DNA from: SVKR01 sp963605115
GTDB taxonomy: Bacteria; Bacillota; Clostridia; Oscillospirales; Oscillospiraceae
Direction: 5' to 3'
Assembly: GCA_963605115.1 (NCBI GenBank)
Contig: CAVCTM010000097.1
Span: 1 to 7,977 of the forward strand
Length of the DNA stretch: 7,977 nt
The translations under genes were made by a program, and so were the position numbers. The notes below the pieces were generated by a model. It was not told the DNA's origin. It did no database searches and was given only the letters and a program-made list of their open reading frames with translations. Of this stretch, positions 6,266 through 7,977 are shown piece after piece (position 1 is the first letter of the stretch; each line of letters opens with the position of its first letter).

Positions 6266-7180
6266 ATGCGGGAGGCGATCATCAGCTTTCCCATATTCGG
6301 CGAGAATTTCGCCATTGACCCGCCGTACAGCATCCATATCGGCTCGTTCGAGATCTATTTTTACGGCATCATCATTGCGATCGGCTTTCTCCTCGCGCTG
6401 TGGTACACCGCGCGCAACTGCCGCCGCTTCGACATCACGATGGACGCGGTGTATGACTACGTGATCTGGGCGGTCATCCTCGCCGTCATCTGCGCGCGGC
6501 TTTATTACTGCATCACCTATGTGGACGAAAACGGGACCCATGTCTATTTGCAGGACCCGGCGTCCTTCCTCCGCATCCGGGACGGCGGGCTCGCCATTTA
6601 CGGCGGCGTCATCGGCGCGATCATCGCGCTGCTGCTGCGCGCCCACCGGCGGCACGAGAGCGTCTGGCCCGCGATGGACATCATGGGCTTCGGACTGCTC
6701 ATCGGTCAGCTCGTCGGACGCTGGGGCAACTTCTTCAACCGCGAGGCTTACGGCTACGAGACGGACATCTTCTGCCGCATGGGGCTGACCCTGAACGGCA
6801 CGACGATCTATGTCCACCCGACGTTTTTGTATGAAAGCCTCTGGAACCTGTTAGGACTCATCCTGATGCACCTGCACAGCAAAAAGCACCGGCGCTATCA
6901 GGGACAGTATTTCCTCTTTTATGTCCTCTGGTACGGTGTCGGTCGCGCGATGATCGAGGGGCTGCGGTCCGACTCGCTCTGGCTCATCCCGAACGTCATC
7001 CGCGTGTCCCAGCTGCTCGCCGGCATCACCGCCGCCCTCGCCGCCGCCGCGCTCATCGTGAACGCCGTCCGGCTGAAAAAGGGGCTCAAGCCGCTCGTCG
7101 GCAAGGCTCTTGACGCGGGTGATACAATGAAAGAGGAAGCCCCCTCCCCCGCCGGAACGCCGGACGGGACGGCGGAGTAA
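6266..7180 (+). CDS. lgt: Prolipoprotein diacylglyceryl transferase Lgt
   Basis: Lgt moves the diacylglyceryl group of phosphatidylglycerol onto the lipobox cysteine of prolipoproteins in the cytoplasmic membrane, the first step of lipoprotein maturation. The 304 residues fit the family and show several hydrophobic membrane segments (for example 31-47, 62-82, 109-124, 137-150, 191-203, 214-226, 245-264). Family motifs present: FYGIIIAIGF (32-41), GGLAIYGGVIG (107-117), the signature GRWGNFFNRE (151-160) with Arg152, Asn155 and Glu160, HPTFLYES (184-191), and GRAMIE (226-231) with Arg227 and Glu231. Tyr112 stands where E. coli Lgt has the important His103, a substitution I recall from other Gram-positive Lgt proteins. 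The charged tail after residue 270 is longer than needed. The start is 7 bp after the yfmH stop; the best binding site, AAAGGA (6247-6252), is 13 bases away, rather far, so translation may lean on coupling with yfmH. Confidence 0.96.
   Translation: MREAIISFPIFGENFAIDPPYSIHIGSFEIYFYGIIIAIGFLLALWYTARNCRRFDITMDAVYDYVIWAVILAVICARLYYCITYVDENGTHVYLQDPASFLRIRDGGLAIYGGVIGAIIALLLRAHRRHESVWPAMDIMGFGLLIGQLVGRWGNFFNREAYGYETDIFCRMGLTLNGTTIYVHPTFLYESLWNLLGLILMHLHSKKHRRYQGQYFLFYVLWYGVGRAMIEGLRSDSLWLIPNVIRVSQLLAGITAALAAAALIVNAVRLKKGLKPLVGKALDAGDTMKEEAPSPAGTPDGTAE
7120..7128 (+). promoter_or_regulatory. Possible internal promoter for the last gene
   Basis: TGATACAAT within the end of lgt matches an extended -10 element with one mismatch, and would give a transcript starting near 7135, about 85 bases before the next gene. 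No -35 at 16-18 bases is convincing; a TTGACG at 7110-7115 is only 7 bases away and cannot serve. The match could be chance within coding sequence. Confidence 0.25.
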
Positions 7181-7204
7181 ACTGAAAAAAACAAAATACC
7201 TTAA

Positions 7205-7210
7205 AGGAGG
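7205..7210 (+). promoter_or_regulatory. Strong ribosome binding site of the 197-residue gene
   Basis: AGGAGG within AAAGGAGGT lies 10 bases before the ATG at 7221, in a short AT-rich gap (7181-7220) after lgt. It is the best binding site of the rightward operon and suggests this gene is translated more strongly than lgt just upstream. Confidence 0.8.
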
Positions 7211-7220
7211 TCAATTTATC

Positions 7221-7814
7221 ATGGATTTTGAAGAGATCAAGAACAAGGTGCTGAGCGCGCTCGGTCAGGCTGCCGACAGTGCAAAGGACCTCGCCGGCAA
7301 AGCTGCCGACGGCGCAAAGGACCTCGCCGGCAAAGCGGCGGACAAAGCCAAGGCGGGCACCCGCATCGCGAAGCTGAGCATGGACCTCGCCTCCGTCAAG
7401 GAGGCGCAGAAGAAGACCTATCTGGAGATCGGTCGCGAGTATTATAATCAGCACAAGGACCAGCCGGAGGACTTCTTCACCCAGCTCTTTGCCGACATCG
7501 CCGCCGCGGATGCGAAGATCGACGCGATGAACGCCGAGATCGCCGAGCTGAAGGCGAGCATGTCCGCCCCCGGCGTGGAGGTCGAGGTCGAAGTCGAGCC
7601 CGACGACGGCAGCGACAAGGACCTCGATGAGGGGGATGACCTCGACAAAGCCGAGGACGAGGACAAGGACGACGGCGGCATCGAGATCGAGATCACGATC
7701 GAGAAGACCCCCAAGCCCGCAGAGGAGGCTCCGGTCGAGGCTCCCACCGAGACTCCCGTCGAAACTCCGGCTGAGGCTCCGGCTGAGGCTGAAGCTCCGG
7801 TCGACGCGGAGTGA
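7221..7814 (+). CDS. Unrecognised acidic repeat and coiled-coil protein
   Basis: I do not recognise a named family for this 197-residue protein. Residues 1-50 are a predicted amphipathic helix rich in Ala, Lys and Asp with an 11-residue repeat (AKDLAGKAADG at 21-31, AKDLAGKAADK at 32-42), like the repeats of LEA-type and lipid-binding helices. Residues 50-113 look like a coiled-coil hairpin with the phrase TYLEIGREYYNQHKDQPEDFF (a 21-residue stretch at 66-86, key residues Tyr67, Gly71, Tyr74-Tyr75). I recall a similar phrase in small uncharacterised clostridial proteins that also carry a zinc ribbon; no Cys is present here. Residues 117-162 are very acidic, flanked by alternating VEVEVEVE (119-126) and IEIEITIE (154-161). 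The tail 167-197 is a Pro/Ala/Glu repeat. There is no signal peptide, lipobox or membrane segment, so it is probably cytoplasmic, perhaps touching membrane through the N-terminus (inference). It is the last gene before the terminator. Confidence 0.85.
   Translation: MDFEEIKNKVLSALGQAADSAKDLAGKAADGAKDLAGKAADKAKAGTRIAKLSMDLASVKEAQKKTYLEIGREYYNQHKDQPEDFFTQLFADIAAADAKIDAMNAEIAELKASMSAPGVEVEVEVEPDDGSDKDLDEGDDLDKAEDEDKDDGGIEIEITIEKTPKPAEEAPVEAPTETPVETPAEAPAEAEAPVDAE
7269..7343 (+). repeat. 33-bp tandem repeat within the last gene
   Basis: A 33-base unit occurs at 7269-7301 and 7302-7334 with only a couple of differences (agt versus ggc at the middle codon), followed by a diverged 9-base start of a third copy at 7335-7343. 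It encodes the 11-residue AKDLAGKAADx repeat. The near identity of the two copies at DNA level points to a recent duplication. Confidence 0.85.
7725..7799 (+). repeat. 12-bp degenerate repeat coding for xExP units
   Basis: The end of the 197-residue gene is built of 12-base units of the form GAG-GCT-CCG-GTC and variants, translating as EAP-VEAP-TETP-VETP-AEAP-AEAEAP. The units differ at several positions, so they are older or more drifted than the 33-bp repeat upstream. The product would be an extended, flexible acidic tail. Confidence 0.8.
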
Positions 7815-7842
7815 GCGCGGCGGACATAGTTCCGGTACTGAG

Positions 7843-7883
7843 ACAGCACCCCAAGAGCATTTTGCTTTTGGGGTGCTGTTTTT
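7843..7883 (+). terminator. Intrinsic terminator of the yfmF-yfmH-lgt operon
   Basis: A 17-bp stem (7843-7859 with 7863-7879, one G-T pair) closes on a TTT loop and is followed by a T-run (7879-7883). It lies 29 bases after the stop at 7814. There is no matching A-run on the left, so it should work on plus-strand transcripts only. A second, small hairpin (7884-7888/7893-7897) follows directly and has no T-run. Confidence 0.95.
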
Positions 7884-7926
7884 GCGCCTGCGGGCGCGGG
7901 GATGAGGAGTAAGCAAAGGCGTAGAT

Positions 7927-7977
7927 TTTAAAGGCCTCCCTGTGCAAGGGAGGCTGTCAGCCGAAGGCTGACTGGAG
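7927..7977 (-). repeat. Dispersed palindromic repeat, right copy
   Basis: This is an exact inverted copy of 5-55, with the same two hairpins, and it ends at the last base of the window, so its full extent to the right cannot be judged. It lies 43 bases after the operon terminator. The stretch 7884-7926 between them holds no gene or other signal that I can support. Confidence 0.85.

Noticed and set aside
4717..6333. Long minus-strand open frame opposite yfmH and the end of yfmF
   Set aside because: Its translation is a monotonous Arg/Ala/His/Val-rich sequence without motifs, as expected for the antisense of GC-rich genes, while the plus strand carries clear M16 motifs.
7269..7343. CRISPR-like direct repeats
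   Set aside because: The 33-bp units abut without spacers, stay in frame and encode a protein repeat.
7086..7916. Minus-strand open frame across the end of lgt and the last gene
   Set aside because: Its Leu/Asp/Ser-Arg repeats are the mirror of the repetitive plus-strand gene, and it would run through the terminator hairpin.
5..7977. Composite transposon with 51-bp terminal inverted repeats
   Set aside because: No transposase, integrase or resolvase lies between the repeats, the genes are housekeeping ones, and the repeat itself is made of two internal hairpins as in intergenic repeats rather than a simple transposon end.

Overview
The window is about 8 kb of GC-rich DNA carrying seven genes that all appear intact. 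It suggests a high-GC member of the Clostridia, most likely an Oscillospiraceae/Ruminococcaceae-type gut bacterium. The reasons are a MurT of the Gram-positive MurT/GatD lipid II amidation system, a paired M16 peptidase set of the Bacillus YmfF/YmfH type, strong AGGAGG ribosome binding sites, and a short dispersed repeat of a type I recall as common in such genomes. No mobile gene, CRISPR array, tRNA or rRNA was seen.

Leftward half (minus strand, 66-3476): glmM (phosphoglucosamine mutase), a GlmU-C-terminus-like left-handed beta-helix acyltransferase whose start codon overlaps the glmM stop, and murT 16 bp further on. They read as one operon driven by a near-consensus promoter (TTGACA, 17 bp, TAAGAT) whose leader carries a short hairpin directly against the glmM ribosome binding site. 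The first two gene products would make GlcN-1-P and then GlcNAc-1-P. MurT amidates the D-Glu of lipid II. The operon thus joins the start of peptidoglycan precursor supply to its last cytoplasmic modification. The usual MurT partner gene, gatD, is not in the window.

Centre (3477-3671): a divergent intergenic region with back-to-back promoters and nothing else visible.

Rightward half (plus strand, 3672-7814): yfmF (catalytically dead M16 subunit), yfmH (active-site-bearing M16 subunit, overlapping yfmF by 14 bp), lgt (prolipoprotein diacylglyceryl transferase), then a 197-residue protein that I do not recognise. That protein has a lysine/alanine 11-residue repeat, a coiled-coil core, an acidic segment and a Pro/Glu repeat tail. 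A strong intrinsic terminator at 7843-7883 closes the operon.

Ends: a perfect 51-bp repeat lies at both ends in inverted orientation (5-55 and 7927-7977). The right copy ends exactly at the last base of the window and the left one starts 4 bases in. This is better explained by a dispersed repeat that limits the assembled segment than by a transposon. I do not see an evident new multi-gene system. The most unusual items are the 197-residue repeat protein, the hairpin against the glmM ribosome binding site, and the end repeats.
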